Shown here one piece after another: positions 43,257-52,568 of a DNA stretch of 64,000 bases; positions within the stretch are counted from its first letter, which is position 1; the number at the start of each line of letters is the position of its first letter. The DNA comes from JBPYFK01 sp051984675 (GTDB lineage Bacteria > Actinomycetota > Actinomycetes > Mycobacteriales > Pseudonocardiaceae). The stretch spans positions 15,203-79,202 of the forward strand of contig JBPYFK010000184.1 in the NCBI GenBank assembly GCA_051984675.1, given 5' to 3'. The translations under genes were made by a program, and so were the position numbers. Below the pieces are notes generated by a model, which worked only from the letters and a program-made list of their open reading frames with translations, had not been told where the DNA came from and searched no databases.

Positions 43257-44201
43257 CTAGGCCGCCACCGACAACCGATCCAGGCGTTCCGGCTGGGGCC
43301 ACTTGACGTTCGTGGCCCACCCCGCCTTCTCGAACAGCCAGATCACCCGGGCCGAGATGTCGATCTGCCCCCGTTTGACCCCGTGCCGCGCGCAGGTCGG
43401 GTCGGCGTGGTGCAGGTTGTGCCAGGACTCGCCCATGCTCAGGACCGCCAGCGGCCAGAAGTTCGCCGCCTTGTCCCGACTACGAAACGGCCGATCCCCG
43501 ATCATGTGGCAAATGGAATTCACCGACCACGTCACGTGGTGCAGGAAGGCCACGCGTACCAACCCAGCCCAGAAGAACGCCGTGAGCGCACCCCACCAAG
43601 TCCCGGTTACCAGCCCGCCCATCAATGCCGGAAGGGCCAGCGTCAGAGCCGTCAGCGGGCCGAACAGCCGGTGGACAAGGCGAATATCCCGATCCGCGAG
43701 CAAGTCGGGCGCGAAGCGCTCCTGGTTCGTCAGGTCCCGCTCGAAAAGCCAACCCATATGCGCGTGCCAGAAGCCGCGCGCCAAGGCCGCCGGGGACGAC
43801 CCGAACGCCCAAGGCGAGTGCGGATCGCCTTCGGAGTCCGAAAAGGCGTGATGTCTGCGGTGGTCCGCCACCCAATGCAGGATCGGCCCCTGAACCGCCA
43901 TGCTCCCGGCGACCGCGAGCGCGATGCGCAGCCACCGACGAGCACGGAACGAACCGTGCGTGAAGTAGCGGTGAAACCCGACCGTCACGCCAAGAATCGT
44001 GAAGGCGTACCAGCCAACCGCGAGCACGACATCGGACCAGCGCAGTCCCCATCCCCACAACGCTGGGACCGAAGCGACCAGCGCCAGGAACGGGCCGATG
44101 ATGAAGACGTACACGGAGAGGTGCGGAGCCAGCGGGCGCTTGCCGGCGAACATCGGCTTCGCGCCTGGCCTGCCGGCCTGGGAGGCTGCTGTGGTCGTCA
44201 C
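43257..44201 (-). CDS. Acyl-CoA/acyl-lipid delta-9-type fatty acid desaturase
   Basis: About 314 residues with four membrane helices. The three histidine boxes of membrane desaturases are present: HRYFTH, HRRHH and HNLHH, binding the di-iron centre. The HRxFTHGSFR context places it with stearoyl-CoA (delta-9) desaturases. It introduces a cis double bond into saturated acyl chains at the membrane. GTG 44201 has TATACC six to seven bases before it and no Shine-Dalgarno site, suggesting leaderless expression; a start at 44240 would add 13 residues. Confidence 0.92.
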   Translation of the reverse strand: MTTTAASQAGRPGAKPMFAGKRPLAPHLSVYVFIIGPFLALVASVPALWGWGLRWSDVVLAVGWYAFTILGVTVGFHRYFTHGSFRARRWLRIALAVAGSMAVQGPILHWVADHRRHHAFSDSEGDPHSPWAFGSSPAALARGFWHAHMGWLFERDLTNQERFAPDLLADRDIRLVHRLFGPLTALTLALPALMGGLVTGTWWGALTAFFWAGLVRVAFLHHVTWSVNSICHMIGDRPFRSRDKAANFWPLAVLSMGESWHNLHHADPTCARHGVKRGQIDISARVIWLFEKAGWATNVKWPQPERLDRLSVAA

Positions 44202-44281
44202 ACACGCAGGTATACCGAACCGAAGCGCACGCGCCACCACCGCGCGACCAACCGCAGCTCACAGACCGGTGAACAGCGGGC

Positions 44282-46441
44282 TCACTCGATACCGGCAGCG
44301 TCCATGCCACGCAGCTCCTTCTTCAGGTCGTGGATCTCGTCGCGCAGCCGTGCCGCCAGCTCGAACTGCAGCTCCCTCGCGGCGCTCATCATCTGGTCGT
44401 TGAGCTGCTGCACCAGATCAGCGAGTTCGGCCCGTGGCATGGACTTGATGTCGCGGTCTTCCAGCACGCCGGCCGCACCCCGGGTCGCTTCGCCGCTTGG
44501 CTTCTTCCCGCGCGAGACGTTCCGCCCGGAGCCACCGACCGGCACGCTCTCCTCGGTGTCCTCGGCTTCGCTGTAGACCCGATCCAGGATGTCCGCGATC
44601 TGCTTGCGCAGCGGTTGCGGGTCGATGCCGCGCTCTTCGTTGTACGCGATCTGCTTGGCACGGCGCCGGTTCGTCTCGTCGATGGCGTGTCGCATCGAGT
44701 CCGTGACCGTGTCCGCGTACATGTGCACTTGGCCAGAGACGTTCCGCGCTGCACGCCCGATGGTCTGGATCAGGCTCGTGCCCGAACGCAGGAATCCTTC
44801 CTTATCGGCGTCCAAAATGGACACGAGTGACACCTCGGGCAGGTCCAACCCCTCCCGCAGCAGGTTGATGCCGATCAGCACGTCGTACTCGCCCAGCCGC
44901 AGCTGCCGCAACAGCTCCACGCGGCGCAGGGTGTCCACTTCGGAGTGCAGGTAGCGCACCCGGATACCGAGTTCCAGCAGGTAGTCGGTCAGGTCCTCGG
45001 CCATCTTCTTGGTCAGCGTGGTGACCAGCACCCGCTCGTCGCGCTTCGCCCGCTCGCGGATCTCGCCGACCAGATCGTCGATCTGGCCTTCCGTCGGCTT
45101 GACGACCACCTCGGGGTCCACCAGCCCGGTCGGCCGGATCACCTGTTCGACGAACTCCCCGCCGGACCGCGCCATCTCGTACGGCCCGGGCGTGGCCGAC
45201 AGGTACACCGTCTGGCCGATCCGGTCGGAGAACTCCTCCCAGGTCAGCGGGCGGTTGTCCAGCGCGCTGGGCAGCCGGAAGCCGTGCTCGACCAGGGTGC
45301 GCTTGCGGGAGGCGTCCCCCTCGTACATTCCGCCTATCTGCGGGACCGTGTAGTGCGACTCGTCGATGACCAGCAGGAAGTCGTCCGGGAAGTAGTCCAG
45401 CAGCGTCGCCGGAGCCGATCCGGCCTCGCGGCCGTCGATGTGTCGCGAGTAGTTCTCGATTCCCGAGCAGAAGCCGACCTGGCGCATCATCTCGATGTCG
45501 TAGTGCGTGCGCATCCGCAGCCGCTGCGCCTCGAGCAGCTTGTTCTGCTTCTCCAGCTTGGCCAACTGCTCGTCCAGTTCGGCCTCGATGCCACGGATCG
45601 CCTTCTCCATCCGCTCCGGTCCGGCCACGTAGTGCGTGGCCGGGAAGATCCGCAGGTCCTCGACCTCCTCGACGGCTTCACCGGTCAGCGGGTGCAGGTA
45701 GTACAGGCGGTCGATCTCGTCGCCGAAGAACTCGATGCGCACCGCAAGTTCCTCGTAGGCGGGAATGACCTCCACGGTGTCGCCACGGACGCGGAAGGTG
45801 CCCCGGGCGAACGCGATGTCGTTGCGCTGGTACTGCACGTCCACCAGCGCCCGCAGGAAGACGTCCCGGTCGACCTCGCCGCCGACCTTCAGCTCGATGG
45901 ATCGGTCCAGATACGACTGGGGCGTACCGAGGCCGTAGATGCAGGACACGGACGAGACGACGACCACGTCCCGGCGGCTGAGCAGGTTCGAGGTCGCCGA
46001 GTGGCGCAGCCGTTCGACATCCTCGTTGATCGAGGAGTCCTTCTCGATGTAGGTGTCGGTCTGCGGGACGTACGCCTCGGGTTGGTAGTAGTCGTAGTAG
46101 CTGACGAAGTACTCGACGGCGTTGTCCGGGAAGAACCCGCGCAGCTCGTTGGCGATCTGGGCGGCGAGCGTCTTGTTCGGCTCCAGCACCAGCGTGGGGC
46201 GCTGGACGCGTTCGATCAACCACGCGGTGGTGGCCGACTTGCCGGTCCCGGTCGCGCCGAGCAGCACGACGTCCGTCTCCCCGGCGTTGATCCGGCGTTC
46301 CAGGTCGGCGATGGCCTGCGGCTGGTCACCGGCCGGCTGGTAGTCGCTGACCACCCGGAACCGGCTGTCCTTGCGCGGGATGTCGCTGACCGGACGGAAC
46401 TCGGAATGCGCCAGTACCGGGCGCTCGGTCGCAAAAGCCAC
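44282..46441 (-). CDS. uvrB: UvrB, nucleotide excision repair subunit
   Basis: 719 residues. Helicase motif I GATGTGKSATTAW near residue 45, the beta-hairpin region (ASVSCIYGLG preceded by VVVVS), motif II IDESHYTVPQ, ISATPGP-like LSATPGPYE, motif VI TIGRAARN, and a C-terminal UVR domain that contacts UvrA/UvrC. UvrB verifies DNA damage delivered by UvrA and positions UvrC for incision. I start at the GTG 46441 (AFATERPVLAHSEFRP), the conserved actinobacterial N-terminus; the open frame upstream of it is not conserved. Confidence 0.97.
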   Translation of the reverse strand: MAFATERPVLAHSEFRPVSDIPRKDSRFRVVSDYQPAGDQPQAIADLERRINAGETDVVLLGATGTGKSATTAWLIERVQRPTLVLEPNKTLAAQIANELRGFFPDNAVEYFVSYYDYYQPEAYVPQTDTYIEKDSSINEDVERLRHSATSNLLSRRDVVVVSSVSCIYGLGTPQSYLDRSIELKVGGEVDRDVFLRALVDVQYQRNDIAFARGTFRVRGDTVEVIPAYEELAVRIEFFGDEIDRLYYLHPLTGEAVEEVEDLRIFPATHYVAGPERMEKAIRGIEAELDEQLAKLEKQNKLLEAQRLRMRTHYDIEMMRQVGFCSGIENYSRHIDGREAGSAPATLLDYFPDDFLLVIDESHYTVPQIGGMYEGDASRKRTLVEHGFRLPSALDNRPLTWEEFSDRIGQTVYLSATPGPYEMARSGGEFVEQVIRPTGLVDPEVVVKPTEGQIDDLVGEIRERAKRDERVLVTTLTKKMAEDLTDYLLELGIRVRYLHSEVDTLRRVELLRQLRLGEYDVLIGINLLREGLDLPEVSLVSILDADKEGFLRSGTSLIQTIGRAARNVSGQVHMYADTVTDSMRHAIDETNRRRAKQIAYNEERGIDPQPLRKQIADILDRVYSEAEDTEESVPVGGSGRNVSRGKKPSGEATRGAAGVLEDRDIKSMPRAELADLVQQLNDQMMSAARELQFELAARLRDEIHDLKKELRGMDAAGIE

Positions 46442-46639
46442 GCCTTCGAGGGTAGGAGGTGGCCCTGACGTTCTGCGAGCACATCGGCCAGCCCCCGGTC
46501 CGCCGCTGCCGAGGCGGGACGCCAGGAGGTAAACACCGAAAACTGGCGTGGTCTGAGAAATGAGCTGGTAAGGGGTGGTGCTCAAGGTGGTTCCAGCGCC
46601 AATAATGGAATGGTCGGCTCATGTCCTGGAGGTGGTGTG

Positions 46640-47083
46640 ATGTCGACTGGCAGTATGCCCATCGCCGGGCATCCAGACCTTGCCGAGATGCGCGCACGGT
46701 ACGAGCGGGCCGCGGAGACGGCAACGGCTCAGGTTGCCGATGGCGTCGTCGTTCTGGCCGGGCTGTTCGTGGCGCTGTCCCCGTGGATCGCGGGTTTCAG
46801 CGCACGGACTCCTTCACTGGCGGTGAACAACCTGGTCACCGGCCTGGCCATCGGGGTGTTGGGGCTGTCGTTCGCGACGGCCTTCCACCGGACCCACGGC
46901 ATCGCGTGGACCTGCCCACTGCTCGGCGTGTGGTCCATCGTTTCTGTGTTCGTCATCAGCGGGACCGTGATCACCACCAGCACGGTGCTGTGCAACGTGA
47001 TCGGCGGTGCGGTCGCGCTGGTCGCCGGCCTGGGTGCCATGGCACCGGCGATGTCACCAGCGGCGCGAGGCCGCCAAACGTAA
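46640..47083 (+). CDS. SPW-repeat membrane protein
   Basis: 147 residues. A hydrophilic ~35-residue N-terminus is followed by four membrane helices; LFVALSPWIAGF carries the S-P-W motif that names the family, with a second degenerate unit near PLLGVWSIVSVF. Role unknown in all species. ATG 46640 has GGAGGTGGT upstream. A strong terminator follows at 47125-47158. Confidence 0.85.
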   Translation: MSTGSMPIAGHPDLAEMRARYERAAETATAQVADGVVVLAGLFVALSPWIAGFSARTPSLAVNNLVTGLAIGVLGLSFATAFHRTHGIAWTCPLLGVWSIVSVFVISGTVITTSTVLCNVIGGAVALVAGLGAMAPAMSPAARGRQT

Positions 47084-47124
47084 CCGAGAGGCACCGCGAA
47101 ATATTGGGAGGATGAGCGAAAGGT

Positions 47125-47158
47125 GGGCGCGACGCCGCAGAGGGTGGGCGTCGCGCCC
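47125..47158 (+). terminator. Terminator hairpin after the SPW gene
   Basis: Twelve perfect pairs, GGGCGCGACGCC and GGCGTCGCGCCC, around a 10-nt loop. Confidence 0.8.
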
Positions 47159-47179
47159 GTTCACGCATAGGGTGGGGCT

Positions 47180-47761
47180 GTGACCACCCAGCGTGAGATC
47201 GCCGAGCAGCTCGGGCTACCCATCCACCCGCCTAAAGTGGAAATCTTCGACCTCGAACACAGGACCAACACCGACTCAAAGAACCGGGTTCGTCGTGTCG
47301 ACGAATACCGCGTGGAACCGTTCGGGCTGTTCATGGCCCGGCCCATGGCCGACCATCCGCGTGCCACCTACGTGGAGTCGTGGTTGTTGCCGGACCTCGG
47401 GATTCGCGTGACGGACTGGGAATGGAAGCCGGGCGCGGGCCGTGACCAGGACTTCTACCTGGACATCGTGGACGTCGAGCGTGGCTCGAAGCAGTGGCGC
47501 AGCGTCGATTACTACCTGGACATCACGGTACGTGCGGGTCGCGGCGCCGAGGTTCTGGATATTGACGAGTTTCTGGTGGCCGCACGGGCGGATCTGCTGG
47601 ACCCGGCCACGGCACAACGCGCGCTGGAGATCACCTACGCCACGACGGACGGCCTTGCGCGACACGACTACGACCTGGCTCGGTGGCTTCGCGACAAGGG
47701 CATCGAGCTGAGGTGGAACCGCACCGGCACCGGCTACCGCCAGTACGGTGGCGACGGTTAA
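47180..47761 (+). CDS. DUF402-family protein
   Basis: 193 residues. DUF402 features: an N-terminal RRVDEYRVEPFGLFMARPM strand region, WYLDI-like FYLDIVDVERG near residue 92, the Y-x-x-D-I-T-V strand (SVDYYLDITVRAG) and a helical end with LARHDYDLARWLRDKG. Related proteins (FomD, Ntdp-like) are divalent-metal-dependent nucleotide/phospho-ester hydrolases; this one is unassigned. GTG start with TAGGGT six bases upstream and no Shine-Dalgarno site, so probably leaderless. Confidence 0.85.
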   Translation: MTTQREIAEQLGLPIHPPKVEIFDLEHRTNTDSKNRVRRVDEYRVEPFGLFMARPMADHPRATYVESWLLPDLGIRVTDWEWKPGAGRDQDFYLDIVDVERGSKQWRSVDYYLDITVRAGRGAEVLDIDEFLVAARADLLDPATAQRALEITYATTDGLARHDYDLARWLRDKGIELRWNRTGTGYRQYGGDG

Positions 47762-47856
47762 GTACACCTGATCGATGCGCGAACAGATGCAAACAGTTAC
47801 ACAACAACTCGCTACTGTTGATCACTGGGAGCCGGCTGCGGACTACCCTCTAACGG

Positions 47857-48369
47857 GTGGGTTCGGTGGTCACTCCCCAGCTAGTGGACGTCATAGATCT
47901 GTTCAGCGCACAGCGGATCAGTCCGTCCGGGCATCGACAGCAGCTCACGACCTGCCAGGTCGAACGCTGGGGACTCGCCCTGGAATGCCCGATTCCTGAG
48001 GACCCCACTTTCGAGTCCGAGGTCAGTTGGCTGTTCACTGACCTGGGATTACGCCTGACCCAACGACGCCCCAGGAGCCGGCACGCCCGGCGTGGACCGA
48101 GCGTGCTCACGGCGGTGTACATCGAGCGGGACACCCGCTCCTGGAGCACCACGGACCTGCTGCTCGGCCTAGAGGTCCCCGACCAGGGTGCCCCCCGACT
48201 GGTCCAGGCGGAGGACTTCGCGGCCGCCGTCTCCGGCGGGGTCATCCGTGCGAGCGAAGCTGAATACGCTCTGCGAACAGTGCACCGGACGTTCGAACAG
48301 CTCAGCCTGCATCACGACCTCGGTCAGTGGCTGACGCACCGGGGCATCTTCGACACCTGGCCGCGGTGA
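47857..48369 (+). CDS. Second, diverged DUF402-like protein
   Basis: 170 residues and clearly a paralogue of the preceding gene: the ESEVSWLFTDLGLRLT block corresponds to VESWLLPDLGIRVT, then TAVYIERDTRSWSTTDLLLGL to the LDITVRAG region, and the end helix YALRTVHRTFEQLSLHHDL matches the partner. The acidic metal-site positions of the first copy (D/E in YLDIVDVE) are partly replaced, so it may have lost catalysis. GTG start seven bases after TACCCT, again leaderless in style. Confidence 0.78.
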   Translation: MGSVVTPQLVDVIDLFSAQRISPSGHRQQLTTCQVERWGLALECPIPEDPTFESEVSWLFTDLGLRLTQRRPRSRHARRGPSVLTAVYIERDTRSWSTTDLLLGLEVPDQGAPRLVQAEDFAAAVSGGVIRASEAEYALRTVHRTFEQLSLHHDLGQWLTHRGIFDTWPR

Positions 48370-48413
48370 CCAGAAGTGCTCACCCCAGAAGTGCTCAACG
48401 CTGACCCGTCGTT

Positions 48414-49616
48414 TCAGGACGAAGGCGGAGTCCAACCCGTGCGCTCCGCCCACTGTTGGGCTCGGACGAACGCGTCGTCGAACCACGGCTCCTTGGCCTC
48501 GGCATAGGCGTCCGGGGTCGCGTCGGCAGAGTGCCGATCGGCCAACTCCCGCTTGAACGCTTCGTACTCCGACCGTGCCTGTGCGTCCGCGCGTAGCCAA
48601 TCGGGGAACAGCAGGGCGAATCGCCAGGCCGCCGTCCCGATCACGCGCACGTGCACATTGACCGGGCGGCACGGGTCGGCGGAGGCGTGCATCCGTTTCG
48701 CCCACTGCGCCGGATCGTGTGCGGCTGGTTTCGGCCGGTCCCGCGTGATGCCGCTGATCACGGGGAAGCCGGCTTCGGCAAGGGGCTCGGCCAGGCCGCC
48801 CGCGTCCACCAGCGAGCCGACGGTGACCTGGAGGTCGATCACGTCGTTGGCGGCGAGCCCGGGAACGGATGTCGAGCCGATGTGATCCACTCGCACGGCC
48901 CGGTCCCCAGCCGCGAACCTGAGCCGCTCGGTCAGTCGCCGTGCCTGTCGTGGCCATTCCGGGTCCGGTCCGACGAGCCTCGGCGGACCGGTGCGAGCGT
49001 GCGGTCTCCCCAGCCGCACGTTGGCTTCGAAGTCCACGAGGCGCTCTGACCACACCCGGTCCACACTCTCCAGCAGGCCAGCGACCGGACCGGAGTTGTC
49101 CAGCCACACATCAGCGACCTCGCGCCGCTGCTCGTCCGTCGCCTGCGCGTCGATGCGTCTGCGGGCATCATCTTCTTCCAGGCCGCGTGCGACGAGTCGG
49201 CGCACCCGGTCCTCGACCGGAGCGTCCACGACGATCACCAGGTGATAGCCGGGCGCGAGACGGTTCTCCACCAGCAGCGGGACGTCGTGCACGACGATCG
49301 CGTCCGCCGGTGCCTGATCCATCAGCTCCGCGGTACGAATTCCGATCCGTGGGTGGACGATCCCGTTGAGCGTGGCCCGGGCGTCGTTGTCGGCGAACAC
49401 CCGCCGCGCCATCGCCGGGCGGTCCAGGGCGCCGTCGGCGTCGAGGATCTCCGCCCCGAACTCCTCGACCAGCTCCGCAAGGCCGGGGCTGTCGGGCGCG
49501 ACGACCTCCCGCGCGACCTGGTCGGCGTCGATGACCACCGCGCCCCGCCGCGCGAGGCGCTCGGCCACCGTCGACTTGCCGGAACCGATACCACCGGTGA
49601 GTCCCACTCGCAGCAC
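48414..49616 (-). CDS. coaE: CoaE-GrpB fusion: dephospho-CoA kinase with C-terminal UPF0157 domain
   Basis: 400 residues. Residues 1-~200 are dephospho-CoA kinase (Walker A GLTGGIGSGKST at residues 5-16, DADQVAREVV, VHDVPLLVEN), which makes CoA from dephospho-CoA and ATP. Residues ~215-400 are a GrpB/UPF0157 nucleotidyltransferase-like domain (VDHIGSTSVPGLAANDVIDLQV with the nucleotidyltransferase G-S and D-x-D pattern). This fusion is usual in actinobacteria; the role of the second domain is unsettled. GTG 49616 is the conserved start. Downstream of rpsA on the same strand but separated by a terminator. Confidence 0.95.
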   Translation of the reverse strand: MLRVGLTGGIGSGKSTVAERLARRGAVVIDADQVAREVVAPDSPGLAELVEEFGAEILDADGALDRPAMARRVFADNDARATLNGIVHPRIGIRTAELMDQAPADAIVVHDVPLLVENRLAPGYHLVIVVDAPVEDRVRRLVARGLEEDDARRRIDAQATDEQRREVADVWLDNSGPVAGLLESVDRVWSERLVDFEANVRLGRPHARTGPPRLVGPDPEWPRQARRLTERLRFAAGDRAVRVDHIGSTSVPGLAANDVIDLQVTVGSLVDAGGLAEPLAEAGFPVISGITRDRPKPAAHDPAQWAKRMHASADPCRPVNVHVRVIGTAAWRFALLFPDWLRADAQARSEYEAFKRELADRHSADATPDAYAEAKEPWFDDAFVRAQQWAERTGWTPPSS

Positions 49617-49650
49617 GCGAGCAATCCTGCCAGGAGGCACCCGAAACAGC

Positions 49651-49696
49651 GGAAGGGTCCCGCTCCCCGGCCGGAACCGGAAAACGGGACCCTTCC
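49651..49696 (-). terminator. rpsA terminator
   Basis: Twelve-bp perfect arms GGAAGGGTCCCG and CGGGACCCTTCC with an inner CCGG-N4-CCGG stem, 20 bp past the rpsA stop. Confidence 0.8.
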
Positions 49697-49715
49697 CCGT
49701 CAGCTCAGCTCACGC

Positions 49716-51239
49716 TCACGCGCCGCCGGAGAGCTTCTCGCGCAGCGCGGCGAGCTGCGCGTCGCTGGCCAGCGACCCGCTCTCGTCCTGCTGCTCAGAG
49801 TTGCTGGACGCGTTCGAGGACGTGGCGTTGCCGCCACCACCCTGCGGCTGCTGCTCGCCGCCGTCCTCGGCCGCGCCGGCCGCCGCGGCTTCCGCGTCGG
49901 CCTCGCGGGCCTTCGCGACCTGCTTCATGTGCTGCTCGTAGCGCTGGAGAGCCTCGGCGTACTGACGCTCCCACTCCTCGCGCTGCGTCTCGTAGCCGTC
50001 CTGCCACTCCTGGGTCTCCGGGTCGAAGCCCTCGGGGTAGATGTAGTTGCCCTCGTTGTCGTACTCCGCGGCCATGCCGTACTGCGTCGGGTCGAACTCG
50101 GAGTCCGGGGAGAAGCCCTCGTTGGCCTGCTTCAGCGACAGCGAGATGCGCCGGCGCTCCAGGTCGATGTCGATGACCCGCACCATGACCTCGTCGCCGA
50201 CCTGAACGACCTGCTCCGGGATCTCGACGTGGCGCTCGGCCAGCTCGGAGATGTGCACCAGGCCCTCGATGCCCTCCTCGACGCGGACGAACGCGCCGAA
50301 CGGCACCAGCTTGGTGACCTTGCCCGGGACGATCTGGCCGATCGCGTGGGTCCGGGCGAACTGGCGCCACGGGTCCTCCTGCGTGGCCTTCAGCGACAGC
50401 GAGACGCGCTCGCGGTCCATGTCCACGTCGAGCACCTCGACGGTGACCTCCTGGCCGACCTCGACAACCTCGCTGGGGTGGTCGATGTGCTTCCAGGACA
50501 GCTCGGAGACGTGGACCAGGCCGTCCACCCCACCCAGATCGACGAACGCACCGAAGTTGACGATGGAGGACACCACGCCCTTGCGGACCTGGCCCTTCTG
50601 CAACTGGTGCAGGAACTCGCTGCGGACCTCGGACTGGGTCTGCTCCAGCCAGGCACGGCGGGACAGGACCACGTTGTTGCGGTTCTTGTCCAGCTCGATG
50701 ATCTTGGCTTCGAGTTCCCGGCCCACGTAGGGCTGCAGGTCGCGAACGCGCCGCATTTCGACCAGGGACGCCGGCAGGAAGCCGCGCAGGCCGATGTCGA
50801 GGATGAGGCCGCCCTTGACGACCTCGATGACGGTGCCGCGCACGGGCTCGTCCTTCTCCTTGAGCTCCTCGATGGTGCCCCAGGCGCGCTCGTACTGGGC
50901 GCGCTTCTTGGAGAGGATCAGCCGGCCTTCCTTGTCCTCCTTCTGCAGGACAAGTGCCTCAACGAAATCGCCGGTGGCGACGACCTCGGCGGGATCGACG
51001 TCGTGCTTGATCGACAGCTCGCGGGAGGGAATCACGCCCTCGGTCTTGTAGCCGATATCAAGCAGCACCTCGTCGCGGTCAACCTTGACGATGGTGCCTT
51101 CGACGATGTCCCCGTCATTGAAGTACTTGATGGTCTGGTCGACGGCGGCGAGGAAGTCCTCCTCCGTCCCGACGTCGTTCACTGCTACCTGCGTCTTGTT
51201 GGCGGTCGCAGTCGGGACGGTGGTGGTCTCGGTGGACAT
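49716..51239 (-). CDS. rpsA: Ribosomal protein S1
   Basis: 507 residues. Four S1 OB-fold domains can be followed: the first around residues 40-110 (DIVEGTIVKVDRDEVLLDIG), then EPVRGTVIEVVKGGLILDIG, QVRKGVVSSIVNFGAFVDLG and IVPGKVTKLVPFGAFVRVEE; a disordered Gln/Glu/Ala/Asn-rich tail follows with a terminal KLSGGA. It helps mRNAs with weak ribosome binding sites onto the 30S subunit. The ATG has CCGGAG upstream. Its C-terminal region is the part discussed in mycobacteria in connection with pyrazinoic acid. Confidence 0.97.
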   Translation of the reverse strand: MSTETTTVPTATANKTQVAVNDVGTEEDFLAAVDQTIKYFNDGDIVEGTIVKVDRDEVLLDIGYKTEGVIPSRELSIKHDVDPAEVVATGDFVEALVLQKEDKEGRLILSKKRAQYERAWGTIEELKEKDEPVRGTVIEVVKGGLILDIGLRGFLPASLVEMRRVRDLQPYVGRELEAKIIELDKNRNNVVLSRRAWLEQTQSEVRSEFLHQLQKGQVRKGVVSSIVNFGAFVDLGGVDGLVHVSELSWKHIDHPSEVVEVGQEVTVEVLDVDMDRERVSLSLKATQEDPWRQFARTHAIGQIVPGKVTKLVPFGAFVRVEEGIEGLVHISELAERHVEIPEQVVQVGDEVMVRVIDIDLERRRISLSLKQANEGFSPDSEFDPTQYGMAAEYDNEGNYIYPEGFDPETQEWQDGYETQREEWERQYAEALQRYEQHMKQVAKAREADAEAAAAGAAEDGGEQQPQGGGGNATSSNASSNSEQQDESGSLASDAQLAALREKLSGGA

Positions 51240-51605
51240 CAGGTGGGTTGCTCCGGTACGGATAGGTTGGTCGTGGATTTTCTTCTTAGCGCGCCGCCAG
51301 TGCTGCCACCAGGGGCTTCAGCCCCTAGCCTCCAGCTCCAGTCAGCCAGGCTGACCGGGCTGGCCGCCACCCGTTGGCGCGACCAGCTGCATTGAGCGGG
51401 AACGACTAAAGCGTGCCCATTCCCAGATCTGACCCATTTCCAGACCCGAACCCGGGCGGTCGACCCGTGCTGGACACTGGAGACAGAAGACCCACGGCGC
51501 GCCCGGTATCGTACGCGCCTTCTCGATCGTCCGGCAAACCTGTCCCCAGCGAAGACACGGGTATCCCGCGTTCGAGCTATCGGCCTACCGAGGAGGACAC
51601 TGACC
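51240..51605. other. rpsA leader and divergent promoter region
   Basis: 366 bp without a gene. On the minus strand the rpsA leader contains a compact hairpin AGGGGC-TTCA-GCCCCT (51311-51326) about 75 bp upstream of the start, a possible site of S1 autoregulation. The right end holds GAGGAGG for the divergent methyltransferase. Confidence 0.5.
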
Positions 51606-52526
51606 GTGCACGGCGCTCCGCACAACACCCGGCAGTCCGAGCAGCGGCCAACCCAGGAGCCAGCAGCGTCACGCTCTGTGACCACTCCGGCTCGCCCTCA
51701 TGCGTCCGCCGAGGAGCTTCTGGGGACTTCGGGGGTGGCCAAACGCACAGCCAGCGCAGCCGAGTCCCGGTCCGCCAACCGGCTGTGGTGGGACGCCGAC
51801 GCTGATGATTACCAGGCAGAGCACGTTGACTTCCTCGGCATCTGCGACTTCGTCTGGTGCCCGGAAGGGCTGCGCGAGGAGGACGTCGGACTGCTGGGGG
51901 ACGTCCGCGGCGCGCGAGTGCTGGAACTGGGCTGCGGCGCCGCTTCGTGCGCCCGCTGGCTCGCGAAGCGGGGTGCCGACGTCGTGGGCTTGGACATCTC
52001 GGCGGGCATGCTGCGTCACGCGACCGCCGGAAGCGCCGAGACTGGGGTGGACGTGCCACTGGTGCAGGCGAGCGCCGACGCGCTCCCATTCCCCGACGGC
52101 ACCTTCGACATCGTGTGCTCGGCGTTCGGTGCCGTGCCCTTCGTGGCGGACGTGGGCGCGGTGATGGGCGAGGTCGCTCGCGTGTTGCGCCCGAGCGGAC
52201 GCTGGGTGTTCGCGGTCACCCACCCGATGCGGTGGATCTTTCCCGACGATCCGGGGCCGATGGGATTGACCGCGAGCCAGCCCTATTTCGATCGCACGCC
52301 GTATGTGGAGGTGGACGACGACGGTCGCGCCACATACGTGGAGCATCACCGGACCCTGGGTGACTACGTCCGCGCGATCAACGCCGCAGGCCTGCGCCTG
52401 GTCGACCTGATCGAGCCGGAGTGGCCAGCCGGGCATGATCTGGTCTGGGGACAGTGGAGCCCGCTGCGCGGCAAGCTGTTCCCCGGTACCGCCATCTTCT
52501 GTTGCCGTGGGGACGGCTGTTGCTGA
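51606..52526 (+). CDS. Class I SAM-dependent methyltransferase
   Basis: 306 residues. After a ~50-residue disordered leader come ANRLWWDADADDYQAEH, motif I VLELGCGAASCARWLA near residue 105, motif II VVGLDISAGML, LPFPDGTFDIVCSAFGA and a post-core region (HPMRWIFPDDPGP). The Methyltransf_11-type core is followed by features of an actinobacterial family next to rpsA with unknown substrate. GTG 51606 after GAGGAGG. Confidence 0.9.
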   Translation: MHGAPHNTRQSEQRPTQEPAASRSVTTPARPHASAEELLGTSGVAKRTASAAESRSANRLWWDADADDYQAEHVDFLGICDFVWCPEGLREEDVGLLGDVRGARVLELGCGAASCARWLAKRGADVVGLDISAGMLRHATAGSAETGVDVPLVQASADALPFPDGTFDIVCSAFGAVPFVADVGAVMGEVARVLRPSGRWVFAVTHPMRWIFPDDPGPMGLTASQPYFDRTPYVEVDDDGRATYVEHHRTLGDYVRAINAAGLRLVDLIEPEWPAGHDLVWGQWSPLRGKLFPGTAIFCCRGDGCC

Positions 52527-52568
52527 CATCGAGGGTCTGAAGCGTTCTTTGGGGGAAGGTGCACGACC

